From NCBI GenBank assembly GCA_007132975.1, contig SLNO01000046.1, forward strand, positions 1 to 64,000: a stretch of DNA of 64,000 nucleotides, given 5' to 3'. The notes under the pieces are model-generated. The model was not told the DNA's origin. It made no database searches and worked only from the letters and a program-made list of their open reading frames with translations. The stretch is from Balneolales bacterium (GTDB taxonomy: Bacteria; Bacteroidota; Rhodothermia; Balneolales; Natronogracilivirgulaceae). How positions within the stretch are numbered: the stretch's first letter is position 1; each line of letters starts with the position of its first letter. A program made the translations under genes and the position numbers. Below, piece after piece: positions 39,101 to 48,066 of this stretch.

Positions 39101-39600
39101 GGCATTATGTTCTGAATCCCGTCGACCAGTGTTACACGGCAGTCACTGCCAGAATGGTTGAGCAGCTCGGACCTCCTGACAAAACCGAACAGGTTGCTGG
39201 AGTTCCACTGATACCGGAAAGTAAGACCCAGGTCGTGGTTGACCTCCTCAAACATCACCTTGTTACCATGGAAATTCTTGTAGAGATTTCTGCTGATGCT
39301 GTATTTGTCAGAAGACCTCACTGAGAAAGGTTCCCAGACGCGGGCCCGATCCCCGCTGTTGACCCGGAATATGGACTTGCTTCCCGTAAGTTCCGCCGAC
39401 TCCGTGATCTTATCGTCGGTATAGTACGGGAATAAGGCAAATTCACTGTTTTTGCGACCAGCTGTCATCCCTCCGTTGCTCGAAATGAACATCCAGTGGT
39501 TGGAATCACTTACAATACTCATGAAAAATGGGCGGATTTTGTCACAGTCAGCAATCCTGAACCATGTTTCCTTATCCAGAATGATCGTTTCTGTATTCAA
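36187..39600 (-). CDS. Large GH94/GH149-like beta-1,3-glucan phosphorylase, second copy
   Basis: A 1137-residue paralogue of the product of 22475-25891, with the same motifs: NPWSYIGYWGDHQIIY, RPEWNDANNALVGNG with the predicted general-acid Asp, SHLSEMLEGQVAVLSSGYL and HRGAQQPGMTGQ. No signal peptide, so cytoplasmic. The start is TTG; a stop codon lies four codons upstream in frame, and the next in-frame ATG would remove 26 conserved residues. The two copies differ across the surface but keep all blocks, so they may differ in chain-length preference. This gene heads a minus-strand unit with the second GPH symporter. Confidence 0.82.
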   Translation of the reverse strand: MNTETIILDKETWFRIADCDKIRPFFMSIVSDSNHWMFISSNGGMTAGRKNSEFALFPYYTDDKITESAELTGSKSIFRVNSGDRARVWEPFSVRSSDKYSISRNLYKNFHGNKVMFEEVNHDLGLTFRYQWNSSNLFGFVRRSELLNHSGSDCRVTLVDGIQNIMPYGVEPEMQNASSNLVDAYKRSELVEDSGLGIYALSAIIVDRAEPSEALKANVAWSLGLEQPGYLLSSLQLDNFRNQVPLVDEHDVKGEKGAYFIHTEILLKAKASRSWKIVANVNQSSAQVIALNKKIMEDPDLDQLVEQDIQNGSRELEKLVAGADGKRLTADPVSDARHYSNVLFNIMRGGTFDNNYQIEKRDLVSYLRKASRKVLENNSAHLGRLSETFYANDLYDLLTDCKDPDLYRLCKEYLPLKFSRRHGDPSRPWNRFSINTNNELDGSKILDYEGNWRDIFQNWEALVHSYPRFIEGMIFKFLNASTFDGYNPYRVTKDGFDWETIEPDNPWSYIGYWGDHQIIYLLKFLEFYQKHQPDALEGLFNSDYFAYANVPYRIKPYDEIVQDPKNTIDFDETMDRVLRANMAKDGADSALLGNKTKDIHRVNFLEKILATVLAKLSNFIPEGGIWLNTQRPEWNDANNALVGNGVSMVTLCYLRRFLRFIEGIIDTSDVEDVKVSTELGDLFDRIHQILNEHRGLLDGTIDNQSRKIVTDALGCAGSDYRSLIYEHGFRGHKSTITLAQISAFLDVSIDWMEHSIDANRRPDHLYHAYNIMSFEGDGIAISHLSEMLEGQVAVLSSGYLGSDQAVKLLDALRRSTLYREDQNSFMLYPNKELPGFLERNNIPESLVRESRLLQKLVDDGNLMVILKDVSGGFHFNGNFRNAGDLKAALKELASAGYGELVEKEKGKVLDIFEKVFNHKAFTGRSGTFFAYEGLGSIYWHMVSKLHLAVQEVCLEAVRRRDDEAAIRSLRNHYYEIGEGIGIHKSPEEYGAYPTDPYSHTPLHRGAQQPGMTGQVKEDILVSIFELGVFVEQGRLSFRPRLLRKKMFSTEPGSLDFVTVEQEVRRMEIPQNALCFSVCQVPVVYQTGSEDRTQIVFADGTVRQVSGLSLEESTSDKIFQRTGEVAEVRVALQQEHLV

Positions 39601-40296
39601 AACTTTTCCTGTTTAAGTTGAAATTATACTATTGCAGCACGTTATCTGCACTCGTTCTGGTGATGCGAAATCATCAATGGAATCGCCCCCGGAAGCGGTG
39701 GCCAGGTCGACAATATCCAAGGAATTCACATCCATATCAGGCATTTGTTTTGTTTACGGAAAAATATTAATTACAGCGTTCCGTACCGGACTTGCCCGCG
39801 TTCCAAGAAAATTAAAAATAGCAACAGGGATTGCCTGAATCAGCAACTGCACATCAGGCATGACGTTGGAAAGTTACATTTTGAATGCAATCGATGCAAA
39901 TAGTTTCTTTATGTGATGAAAATTTATGCCTCTTCAACTTGTAAGGCATGTGGAAAAACCGGCGGTACGGCAGCAAACCTGCCTGTGTCAATCAAAACCG
40001 CTCGCTCTCAGCAAGTGTGTGTAATTTCGAATTTGGCTACAAAAAGCAAAATAACTCTGATTATTGATACCAGCTTTCTTAATGATCAAGCCCAGGTAAT
40101 TCATAATCCTTTAATCACAGATATTCGACTGGAGAAGATTTTTCTTTTCTTTATCTTGCAATTCTTTGCATCATACACGTGCCTTGCAGACCCGATAGTC
40201 CTGCATTAAGTTGGCGCCCGGGGCTGGGGTTTACATTTGCTTCAACGACGGCAGACGGCTATGCGCTGCCTGACTCACAGAATACAAAATGCTGTA
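39601..40296. other. Divergent intergenic region between phosphorylase 2 and the GH3 gene
   Basis: Nearly 700 bases with no convincing gene; open frames at 39632-39838 and 39913-40209 show no recognisable features. It must hold promoters for both divergent genes. No copy of the 15-base operator was found here. Confidence 0.5.
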
Positions 40297-42582
40297 ATGG
40301 AACACTTCCAATCGCAATCTGACCTGAATGTACTGAAAGATTCAAAGCTTGATGGTGGAGAAGCCTACCGAAATCCGAAACTGCCTGTCTTTGATCGTGT
40401 TGAAGATCTTCTCAATCGCATGACCCTTTACGAGAAAATCGGTCAGATGACCCAGCTTGATATTACCATGATCAATACTACCGGAGAGCAGAAAGATGTA
40501 GCCCTTGACCCCGTGAAAGCACGTGAGATGGTTTTGGAACACCATATTGGCTCTTTTTTGAATGGTGAGGCGGTTCCGGCCCGCACTTGGTTCGAGTACA
40601 TGCGGCAACTCACGCGTATTGCAGTGGAGGAGACGCGTCTGGGAATTCCTGTCATCTACGGCATCGATCACATCCACGGTGCCAGCTATCTGGAAGGAGC
40701 AACCATATTCCCGCAGAGTATCAACATCGGAGCCTCCTTCAATCCGGAGCATGCCAGATATACGGGCCTGGTCACGGCAATTGAAGTCGCAGATCTTGGA
40801 CACCACTGGATTTTTACACCCATTCTGGATTTGGGTGTTCAGCCACTTTGGCCGCGTCTCTGGGAAACATACGGTGAGGATCCGCATCTGGCCGGAACTA
40901 TGGGCGCTGCCTATGTTGACGGTCTGCAGAATTGCGAGGAGACCGCTCCCCGCAAACTGGCCGCGACCGGCAAACATTTTCTTGGATATTCCGATCCCAG
41001 ATCGGGCTGGGATCGCACCCCCGCACAGCTCTCCATGCAGCAGATCCACGAATTCCACCGCCCATCCTTCCAGAAAGCGGTGGATGCCGGACTGCGGACC
41101 ATTATGACAAACAGCGGTGAGATAAACGGCGTGCCTGTCGTGGCATCACATGACATCCTCACCAAACTGCTCCGCGACCAGATGGGTTTCGAGGGGGTGG
41201 TCGTGACGGACTGGGAGGATATCGGAAAGCTCGTCAATTTCCACTACACCGCTGAAAACTTCAAGAAAGCCACTTATGACGCTGTTATGGCCGGAGTTGA
41301 CATGAGCATGACACCGCTCCATCTCGATTTCAACTCTTCTCTGCTGGAACTGGTCGAAGAAGGACATATCCCGGAGCAGCGCATCGACGAATCCGTTCGG
41401 AGAATCCTCACACTTAAATTTGAATTGGGGCTGTTTGAAAATCCTTATCCCAGCGGTGACCGTTTCGAGTGTATCGGCAGCTCTGATCATCGCCGCAAGG
41501 CGCTGGAAGCCGCCCGTGAATCCATCGTGCTGCTCAAGAACGATCGCAACACGCTGCCGGCAAGCGAACCGCGCCGCATAGGCCTGTTTGGCATGTCGGC
41601 CGACAGCAAACGCAATTTGTGCGGTGGATGGACCCTTTCCTGGCAGGGCGGCCGTGAGGCTGAATATCCCGATGACATGCTCACCATTTACAGTGCATTG
41701 AAGGCAGAGTACCCTCAGGCCGAAATCATCCTGCATGGCCCGGAAGACATTCCAAACCAGAAGAGTGCATCAGATGCTGAAATGGCTGATTTCGTTAAAA
41801 TGCTGAACGGCATGAATATGCTGGTCTATGCCGGCGGCGAGGAACCCTACTGCGAATTTGCCGGAAATATCACCGACCTCCGGCTCCCGGGAAACCAGAC
41901 TGATGAACTGAAACTGCTCTCCGGTTCGGAATCCCCCCTCATTCTGGTACTGGTACAGGGCCGCCCCCGGCTGATCACCGATATTGTCGATGACATCGAC
42001 GCCATCATTTTTGCCGGCCTGCCCGGTCTTGAAGGCGCAACCGCCATCGCCAATGTCATAAGCGGCAAGGTTAATCCAAGTGGCAGGATGCCCGTATCCT
42101 ACCCAATGAGCCCGAACCACTACCTGCCCTACAACCACAAAAGAAGCAACCTCTACTTTGTCGATCCCCAAAAAGCCAACCAGATTGTGCAGGGAGGTGC
42201 GGCTGCATCCCCGTTTCCTTTTGGACATGGTCTTGGCTACACCACCTTTGAGTATTCCGAGCTGAAACTCAGCGATCGTTCCATCAGTCGCAACAGGCAT
42301 CTGACGGCAAGGGTGACCTTAACCAACACCGGCCAGGTTGAAGGAATGGAATCTGTCTTGTGGTTCACATCGACGCGCACCGGACGTATCACCCGCCCCG
42401 TCAAAGAGCTGAGACATTTTGAAAAAATCAGCCTCAAACCGGGGGAATCTGCAACACTTGAGTTTGTCTTGTCCGCTGAAATGCTTGCCTATCCCGATGA
42501 AAACGGAAAATTGATCCCCGCAAGTGGCTCCTGCGACATCATGACGGGCAACCTGAAGGAGAGTTTTCGAATCGATCTGTGA
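40297..42582 (+). CDS. GH3 family beta-glucosidase
   Basis: Exo-acting beta-glucosidase, 762 residues from the ATG at 40297. In-frame starts at 40261 (ATG) and 40237 (TTG) would add 12 or 20 residues with no signal peptide. Domain order is the GH3 N-terminal TIM barrel (nucleophile Asp305 in VVVTDWEDIG; the KHFLGYS and GIDHIHGASY motifs), the alpha/beta sandwich (from about residue 390, ARESIVLLKND), and a C-terminal fibronectin-III-like domain (ending TGNLKESFRIDL). Without a signal peptide it probably works in the cytoplasm on short glucosides left by the phosphorylases and GH17 enzymes. It is convergent with the next gene. Confidence 0.92.
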   Translation: MEHFQSQSDLNVLKDSKLDGGEAYRNPKLPVFDRVEDLLNRMTLYEKIGQMTQLDITMINTTGEQKDVALDPVKAREMVLEHHIGSFLNGEAVPARTWFEYMRQLTRIAVEETRLGIPVIYGIDHIHGASYLEGATIFPQSINIGASFNPEHARYTGLVTAIEVADLGHHWIFTPILDLGVQPLWPRLWETYGEDPHLAGTMGAAYVDGLQNCEETAPRKLAATGKHFLGYSDPRSGWDRTPAQLSMQQIHEFHRPSFQKAVDAGLRTIMTNSGEINGVPVVASHDILTKLLRDQMGFEGVVVTDWEDIGKLVNFHYTAENFKKATYDAVMAGVDMSMTPLHLDFNSSLLELVEEGHIPEQRIDESVRRILTLKFELGLFENPYPSGDRFECIGSSDHRRKALEAARESIVLLKNDRNTLPASEPRRIGLFGMSADSKRNLCGGWTLSWQGGREAEYPDDMLTIYSALKAEYPQAEIILHGPEDIPNQKSASDAEMADFVKMLNGMNMLVYAGGEEPYCEFAGNITDLRLPGNQTDELKLLSGSESPLILVLVQGRPRLITDIVDDIDAIIFAGLPGLEGATAIANVISGKVNPSGRMPVSYPMSPNHYLPYNHKRSNLYFVDPQKANQIVQGGAAASPFPFGHGLGYTTFEYSELKLSDRSISRNRHLTARVTLTNTGQVEGMESVLWFTSTRTGRITRPVKELRHFEKISLKPGESATLEFVLSAEMLAYPDENGKLIPASGSCDIMTGNLKESFRIDL

Positions 42583-42662
42583 TGTATCCTGTCTTGACAG
42601 TCAGTCATGAAGAATCACCGTCATGAGTAATGACGGAATATCCTCCAGGGAGTACGAAGAGT

Positions 42663-44228
42663 CTAGGAGGAATTCGTTTGCCCAGCGGCTGCCGTCTCAA
42701 TAAATCTCTCATACCGGGCAACCAGGGCGTCCGTGTATTCCGTTTCATGCTTCCTGATGAAATCCATGATTCCAGACCTCAAATACCTTCTGCCGTGTTC
42801 GTCTATTTGGGCGAAAATCCAACGCATGGTGTGCCTCAGGAATAGATCCGCGTCATCCACTGACACCAACCCGCCCAGCTCGTTGTCAGATACCTCCTTA
42901 TCCGACGGGAATTTCTGAACAGGCAATTCCAGCCCCGATTCTTCCTTCACCTGTTCCAACAGATTCCTTGAGCGCCTCCAGATATCCCTGAACATGTCCG
43001 GGGCCTTGTCGGCCATGCACTGCATAGCCGTTAGATAACTGATATCTTGCAGCACGCCGTGGAACCTGAGCCCGGAGGTTTCAAGAGGGATGGCATCAAT
43101 ATGGTGGATGGGACCTGACAATCCTGCCAGACCCGTATTCCGCGCAACGGCCCAGTGCTCCGGGGTCAAGTCGCCCGGGGCTACAAAGTCCACCCTGACA
43201 TCATGTCGTAACAATTCATTCACCAGGAAATAGAGTTCAAATGGTGTTAGTACACCCTCGGCACGTGCAAAGGAAACCTCGAGGATCAGATCATCACGGC
43301 GTCCCTCCTCCACAAGCACGCGTTCCATGGCAACTACACGGGCAATGATATCACCGAGCATTCCTATAGCCGCCAGCACATCTGCCTCACCGGGCATCAG
43401 GATCACCGGCTCCGGGGTATCCTCCTCTTCCGCAAAGCGTACCGGTCCCAGATCCACCCGGATCCCTTTGTAGCGGTGGAACATAAGCTCAAATTTCTCC
43501 TTCAGTTCAATCCATGGAACATCGAACACTTTATCCAGCAGCTCCCTTTTGGGCTTTTCCCGCAGCGAAAAGAGAGACGGGGAGAACGGCTCAAGTGAAA
43601 AACGGGTGTATCCGGCATCCAGCATGGTTCGTACCTGCTCCGGCGCGTCAAGGTGGCACGCTTCCGCGGCGTACCCGCCCTCGTAACCCTCTTGGAATGT
43701 AATGCGCGTCACAGCATCAATCGCATCCTCGGGATGGATATCCAATGATTCCAGCTGGTGGATGCATTGTCTTGAAAAGGCCAGTCCGGCTTTGCCTTTG
43801 AAAGCGCGAAGCTGGGCTTTCCCGGCAAATCCCAGAACATCCCCGAACGCTACGCTTACCCTGCCATTCTGCCGGGCAGTGGGCGCAAACTGGGGAAAGT
43901 CTTCCCGGGCCTTTCTGGCAACCATCCTGGTCCAGCGGCACTTCATAACGCTAAAATCGCTATGCCGGATCACAATGTCGCCGTCATACTCCTTCATGAC
44001 ACGCAGCCCCTCCTTCCCCAGTATGAACAGCGCGTCCCTGTCATTATACCTTCCAGAGAGAAAAACACCACCTTTGGGATGGCTGCGAACAGATCGGGGG
44101 TATACCTGGAGCGGACGACTTTCGCCCGGGAAATAAACTGAAACCGGTTCATTGTCACTGCTTTCACGGGCAGCGGCTTCCAACATTGAAACGAGGTCCC
44201 GACGGTTTGAAAAATTCTCAATCGTCAT
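42663..44228 (-). CDS. Divergent tagaturonate epimerase (UxaE) family protein
   Basis: A 521-residue product from the ATG at 44228 (the frame stays open to 44318 without added features). Its layout matches the UxaE family: FGDVLGFAGKAQLRA, FQEGYEGGYAAEACHLD, GYTRFSLEP, then DISYLTAMQCMADKAPDMFRDIW. UxaE interconverts tagaturonate and fructuronate. From memory of the Thermotoga enzyme, its acidic/His motifs (ADADH, an Asp-Glu-Thr block, HSGSDK) are altered here (AAEACH and no HSGSDK), so the catalytic activity is uncertain. It stands alone between the GH3 gene and ctaA. No other uronate gene is seen. Confidence 0.55.
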   Translation of the reverse strand: MTIENFSNRRDLVSMLEAAARESSDNEPVSVYFPGESRPLQVYPRSVRSHPKGGVFLSGRYNDRDALFILGKEGLRVMKEYDGDIVIRHSDFSVMKCRWTRMVARKAREDFPQFAPTARQNGRVSVAFGDVLGFAGKAQLRAFKGKAGLAFSRQCIHQLESLDIHPEDAIDAVTRITFQEGYEGGYAAEACHLDAPEQVRTMLDAGYTRFSLEPFSPSLFSLREKPKRELLDKVFDVPWIELKEKFELMFHRYKGIRVDLGPVRFAEEEDTPEPVILMPGEADVLAAIGMLGDIIARVVAMERVLVEEGRRDDLILEVSFARAEGVLTPFELYFLVNELLRHDVRVDFVAPGDLTPEHWAVARNTGLAGLSGPIHHIDAIPLETSGLRFHGVLQDISYLTAMQCMADKAPDMFRDIWRRSRNLLEQVKEESGLELPVQKFPSDKEVSDNELGGLVSVDDADLFLRHTMRWIFAQIDEHGRRYLRSGIMDFIRKHETEYTDALVARYERFIETAAAGQTNSS

Positions 44229-44265
44229 GTGAAAAGCTTTTTTTTTGATTTCTGTTGGATGCAGA

Positions 44266-45228
44266 TTACACTCCGGAAGAGAGTCCTGCCCTGGAGCGGA
44301 GTACAATAAGCAGTGCAAAAAACGGCACGGCGGTCATGAAAGCGGCAATCCACAGGTGGAAGACTTGCGCTGCTGGCGGGATGCCAAGATAGACCAGGGA
44401 AGCGCCAAGAAGGATCTGCAGCACTGTTGCAGCGGTTGTAAGCCCGGCAAGGAACGGAAGCGGTGTACCGCCGCCGGCCTTCAGAGCCTGATATTGGAAA
44501 AGCAGCACTGATGCAAGAACCAGCCACGAAAAACTTCTGTGTATCATGTCAATACTGCCAACCCGATCGATCCACAAACTTCTGTCCAGACCCGGGTAAG
44601 CTGTCTTTACCATCTCCAGAGCCTCACGGACTTGCGAACCGAACACAACCTGTGTTATTACCACTATTAAAAGAACGACGAGGATGGCTGCCAGGTTCCG
44701 ACGGGACTTCCCCCCGAACGAATACCTCACGCGATCCTTGACAGATTGGAACCAGGTCCATACAAGCACGTTCAAAATAAGCACCGCAACAACCATGTGG
44801 ATTGTGATCATGCCGCTCTGGAGCCCGCTGCGAACGACCTGTCCTCCCAGCCAGCCCTGGAACAGCACCAGAAGCAAAGCTACTGCGGCACCCAAAAAAA
44901 CCAATGGTGCGCGCCACAGATATCTGGTCGATAATGCGAATGTGAGCAGAATCAGAAACCCAACCAGGACCCCCACCAGCCGGTTCACATATTCCATCCA
45001 GGTCTTGAACGCGTTGAACTGTTCCGGATCGTATGCTTCAGGCAGGTCAGCCACATTGGTTGGCGGTATCCACAAGCCAAAACACTTTGGCCAGTCCGGG
45101 CACCCCAGGCCGGCACCGGTGGCACGTACAAGTCCGCCAATGAATATCAGCAGAAAAGTGACACCAAGTGTGACCAGGGCTGTCTTTTGAAAACTGTTCA
45201 GTCCTTTGAAAAGGGAACGCAAAGCCAT
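44266..45228 (-). CDS. ctaA: Heme A synthase
   Basis: Inner-membrane enzyme that oxidises heme O to heme A for the cytochrome oxidase. The product has 320 residues and eight predicted helices. Family features are GGLVRATGAGLGCPDWPKCFG (shown in part: CPDWPKC, a conserved Cys pair), the His-bearing EYVNRLVG, TIHMVVAVL, DMIHRSFSW and QVFHLWIAA segments that hold the heme ligands. It is transcribed away from ctaB with 182 bases between them. Confidence 0.95.
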   Translation of the reverse strand: MALRSLFKGLNSFQKTALVTLGVTFLLIFIGGLVRATGAGLGCPDWPKCFGLWIPPTNVADLPEAYDPEQFNAFKTWMEYVNRLVGVLVGFLILLTFALSTRYLWRAPLVFLGAAVALLLVLFQGWLGGQVVRSGLQSGMITIHMVVAVLILNVLVWTWFQSVKDRVRYSFGGKSRRNLAAILVVLLIVVITQVVFGSQVREALEMVKTAYPGLDRSLWIDRVGSIDMIHRSFSWLVLASVLLFQYQALKAGGGTPLPFLAGLTTAATVLQILLGASLVYLGIPPAAQVFHLWIAAFMTAVPFFALLIVLRSRAGLSSGV

Positions 45229-45410
45229 GATAAAGTCCTTGTTTACAGAGATGGCGCTCCGGGTTTCAGCCCGACGAAAAGCCGGCTGCCGGCGCTGTTG
45301 CGCCTATCACTCCGAAGCAGCAATATTTTGGTCAAAAATAGCTCATTTTTTCGTATTTTTGGAACTTCTTTTAAGCCGGTCCGCATCACGGCGGACTTCA
45401 ACCATTTGCG

Positions 45411-46325
45411 ATGAACACAGCCCCTGTACAAACCGCAGCCCGAAACAGGATCGGAGCATCGGTTTCCGATTATCTTGAACTGACGAAACCCGGCATCACC
45501 ATGCTGGTGCTGGTCAGTATGAGTGTCGGTTTTGTGCTGGCTGCTGGCTCTGACTTTTCCCTTGCGCTGTTTCTGCATGCCGCCTTCGGCACCCTTTTGA
45601 TCGCGGGAGGCACCGCTGCCCACAACCAGTTCATTGAGCGTGACCTGGACAAGAAGATGATACGGACGGTCAAGCGACCCTTGCCCGCTCAAAAGATAAG
45701 GCCCACCCAGGCCCTGGTCTTTTCCGTTTCACTGATGCTCATCGGCTTTCTGTACCTGTTCTTTCTTGTCAACCCGCTGACAGGCGTCATTTCCGGGCTG
45801 ACATCCGTACTCTACCTCGCATTTTACACACCACTGAAAAGGGTCAGTTTTGTGAACGTCATGGTGGGCGCGGTCCCGGGCGCCCTTCCGCCTGTGGGTG
45901 GATGGGTGGCTGCATCCGGATCGCTGGCCGATCCAGTAGCATGGGTGCTGTTTGCCATCGTGTTTTTATGGCAGGTTCCCCACGTAATAGCCATAGCCTG
46001 GCTGTGCCATGATGATTACCGGAGTGCCGGTTTTTGCATGCTTCCGGAGAGTGACAAAAAAGGTATCATTTCGGCGCTCACGGTGACCGGGTGTCTGTTG
46101 CTCCTCTTCCCAGTCAGCATAGCGCTGTTCGTCTACGGTATGGGCGGCCTGCTCTACCTGCTCGGAGCGCTTCTTGCCGGCATGGTGTTCCTCTATTTCG
46201 GTCTGCGGTTTCAACTCTCCCGGACCAAGGACAACGCCCGCAAGGTCCTCTATGGCTCCCTGATCTATTTACCGGCCGTTTGGCTTCTGATTTTCGCCGA
46301 TCTGTTTGTCACCTGGCTTTTCTGA
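45411..46325 (+). CDS. ctaB: Protoheme IX farnesyltransferase (heme O synthase)
   Basis: Inner-membrane prenyltransferase that adds the farnesyl group to protoheme IX. The product has 304 residues and about nine helices. The UbiA-type motif is NQFIERDLDKKMIRT (with the Asp-rich DxxxD), and a second block is FLWQVPHVIAIAWLCHDDYRSAG. The ATG at 45411 gives a normal N-terminus. Together with ctaA it supplies heme A to the oxidase whose genes open the window. Confidence 0.96.
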   Translation: MNTAPVQTAARNRIGASVSDYLELTKPGITMLVLVSMSVGFVLAAGSDFSLALFLHAAFGTLLIAGGTAAHNQFIERDLDKKMIRTVKRPLPAQKIRPTQALVFSVSLMLIGFLYLFFLVNPLTGVISGLTSVLYLAFYTPLKRVSFVNVMVGAVPGALPPVGGWVAASGSLADPVAWVLFAIVFLWQVPHVIAIAWLCHDDYRSAGFCMLPESDKKGIISALTVTGCLLLLFPVSIALFVYGMGGLLYLLGALLAGMVFLYFGLRFQLSRTKDNARKVLYGSLIYLPAVWLLIFADLFVTWLF

Positions 46326-46481
46326 TGTGAACCTCTTTGATGATGCAGGTGGCATTTCAGCAGGAAACGGGTGGATGGGTCTTACGGTGATGCGATTTCT
46401 GAACAAGAGTTCTAAGCTCATCCTATATTCGTCTCATTCACCGATCAAAACCAGCAACTCTCAAGCTGCGGCTTCGGATCC

Positions 46482-46528
46482 CAAAAATTAAAAAGCCCGG
46501 ACATCCGGTTATTACCGGTTGTCCGGGC
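46482..46528 (-). terminator. Intrinsic terminator of fumC
   Basis: On the minus strand GCCCGGACAACCGG pairs with CCGGATGTCCGGGC (14-base arms, one mismatch), loop TAATAA, followed by TTTTTAATTTTT. It lies about 70 bases after the fumC stop codon and also separates it from the convergent ctaB gene. Confidence 0.88.
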
Positions 46529-46596
46529 CAGGCTCAAACTGGAATCCGCATTCGGGGGATTCCCTTTACATATGGATTCCGTTGACAGTTGGATTC

Positions 46597-47994
46597 CTAC
46601 TCGGTGAATCCGCCCTTGGTCATCTTGATCGGATCAAGCGCCTTGTCAAGCTCCTCCTCGCCAAGATCGGTCATCTCAAGGGCCACTTCTTTGAGCGGAC
46701 GGTTCTCGGCAAATGCCTTTTTGGCGATCTGTGCCGCCAGATCGTATCCGATGATCGGATTCAGGGCGGTCACAAGGATCGGGTTCTTGCCGATATTATC
46801 GGCGATCTCATCCTTTTTGACGATGAGTCCGGAAACCGACTGATTGGCGAAATTGCGGGCCACATTTGCCAGAAGAACGATGCTCTGGTTCAGGTTGTAT
46901 CCAACCACAGGCATCATCACGTTCAGCTCGAAGTTTCCTGACTGTCCGCCGATCATGATGGCCGCATCGTTGCCAATCACCTGAGCGCATACCATGGTCA
47001 CCGACTCCTCAATGACCGGGTTCACTTTTCCAGGCATAATTGAAGAACCTGGCTGAAGCGCCTTTAGCTGTACTTCTGCGAGGCCGCTGTTCGGGCCGGA
47101 GTTCATCCAGCGGAGGTCGTTGGCCATTTTCATCATGCCCACGGCAATGGTCTTCAGCTGGCCGCTTGTTTCCACCGGTGCATCCAGCGTGGCTTGCGCC
47201 TCAAAGTGGTCAACCGCCTCAACAAAAGACTCACCGGTCAGTTCGGAGATCTTTGCCGCAAATCGCTTGCCGAACTCCGCGTGCGTATTGATACCGGTGC
47301 CGATGGCCGTTCCACCCTGGGGAAGCTCACGGAGCCGCTCAAGAGCTGATTCCAGGCGCTCAATACCCAGCTGCAGCTGACGCTCATATCCGCCAAACTG
47401 CTGGGCTATTGTCAGCGGCATGGCATCCATAAGGTGCGTGCGGCCTGTCTTCACAACATCAGCGTACTCCTGCCCCTTGTCGTGGAACGTCTTTTGCAAG
47501 TGTTCCAGTGCCGGGACAAGCTGCTGCTGGACCGCAAGCAAGGCTGAAACGCGGATGGTTGTCGGGAAAACATCATTTGAGCTTTGCCCGAAGTTGACAT
47601 GGTCGTTTGGATGGATTTTTACATCCACACCATCCTGCTTTGCCAGGTAGTTAGCCCGGTTTGCAATCACTTCGTTGGCGTTCATGTTGGTCGAGGTCCC
47701 GGATCCGGTCTGGAAAACATCCACCACAAAATGGTCATCGAGCTCTCCGTCGACCACAAGCTGAGATGCCTTGACAATGTATTTCGCCACATTGTCGGGG
47801 AGCATGCCGAGGTCTTCATTAACCAGTGCGCATGCCTGCTTTACAAAGCCCAGCGCCTGGATAAAGGCGCGGTCGAAGCGCATGTTGCTGATGGGAAAAT
47901 TTTCTTTGGCCCGCTGGGTCTGTGCCGCGTAGAATGCGTTTTCGGGCACCTGCACTTCACCCATCGAGTCTTTTTCAATTCTGTATTTGGTCAT
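46597..47994 (-). CDS. fumC: Class II fumarate hydratase
   Basis: Cytoplasmic enzyme converting fumarate to malate in the citric acid cycle. 465 residues from the ATG at 47994 (two codons inside a TTG frame start). Signature motifs are GTSTNMNANEVIANRA, GRTHLMDAMP and the family signature GSSIMPGKVNPVIEES. The length is normal. It starts 72 bases after the E1 fusion gene and ends in a strong terminator, so it may be the last gene of the minus-strand group starting at spt. Confidence 0.97.
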   Translation of the reverse strand: MTKYRIEKDSMGEVQVPENAFYAAQTQRAKENFPISNMRFDRAFIQALGFVKQACALVNEDLGMLPDNVAKYIVKASQLVVDGELDDHFVVDVFQTGSGTSTNMNANEVIANRANYLAKQDGVDVKIHPNDHVNFGQSSNDVFPTTIRVSALLAVQQQLVPALEHLQKTFHDKGQEYADVVKTGRTHLMDAMPLTIAQQFGGYERQLQLGIERLESALERLRELPQGGTAIGTGINTHAEFGKRFAAKISELTGESFVEAVDHFEAQATLDAPVETSGQLKTIAVGMMKMANDLRWMNSGPNSGLAEVQLKALQPGSSIMPGKVNPVIEESVTMVCAQVIGNDAAIMIGGQSGNFELNVMMPVVGYNLNQSIVLLANVARNFANQSVSGLIVKKDEIADNIGKNPILVTALNPIIGYDLAAQIAKKAFAENRPLKEVALEMTDLGEEELDKALDPIKMTKGGFTE

Positions 47995-48066
47995 AGTCAA
48001 AGTCCTTAATTGTGAACAGATTACTTGAATCTCTGAGAGTTACTGAAATTGCGGATTTCAGATGAA

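Noticed and set aside
39913-40209. 98-codon open frame between phosphorylase 2 and the GH3 gene
   Set aside because: Composition and context suggest non-coding AT-rich DNA; no domain, signal peptide or operon position supports it.
42619-42637. Hairpin between the convergent GH3 and UxaE-like genes
   Set aside because: The stem CCGTCAT/ATGACGG has only seven pairs and is not followed by a T run on either strand, so I did not call it a terminator.
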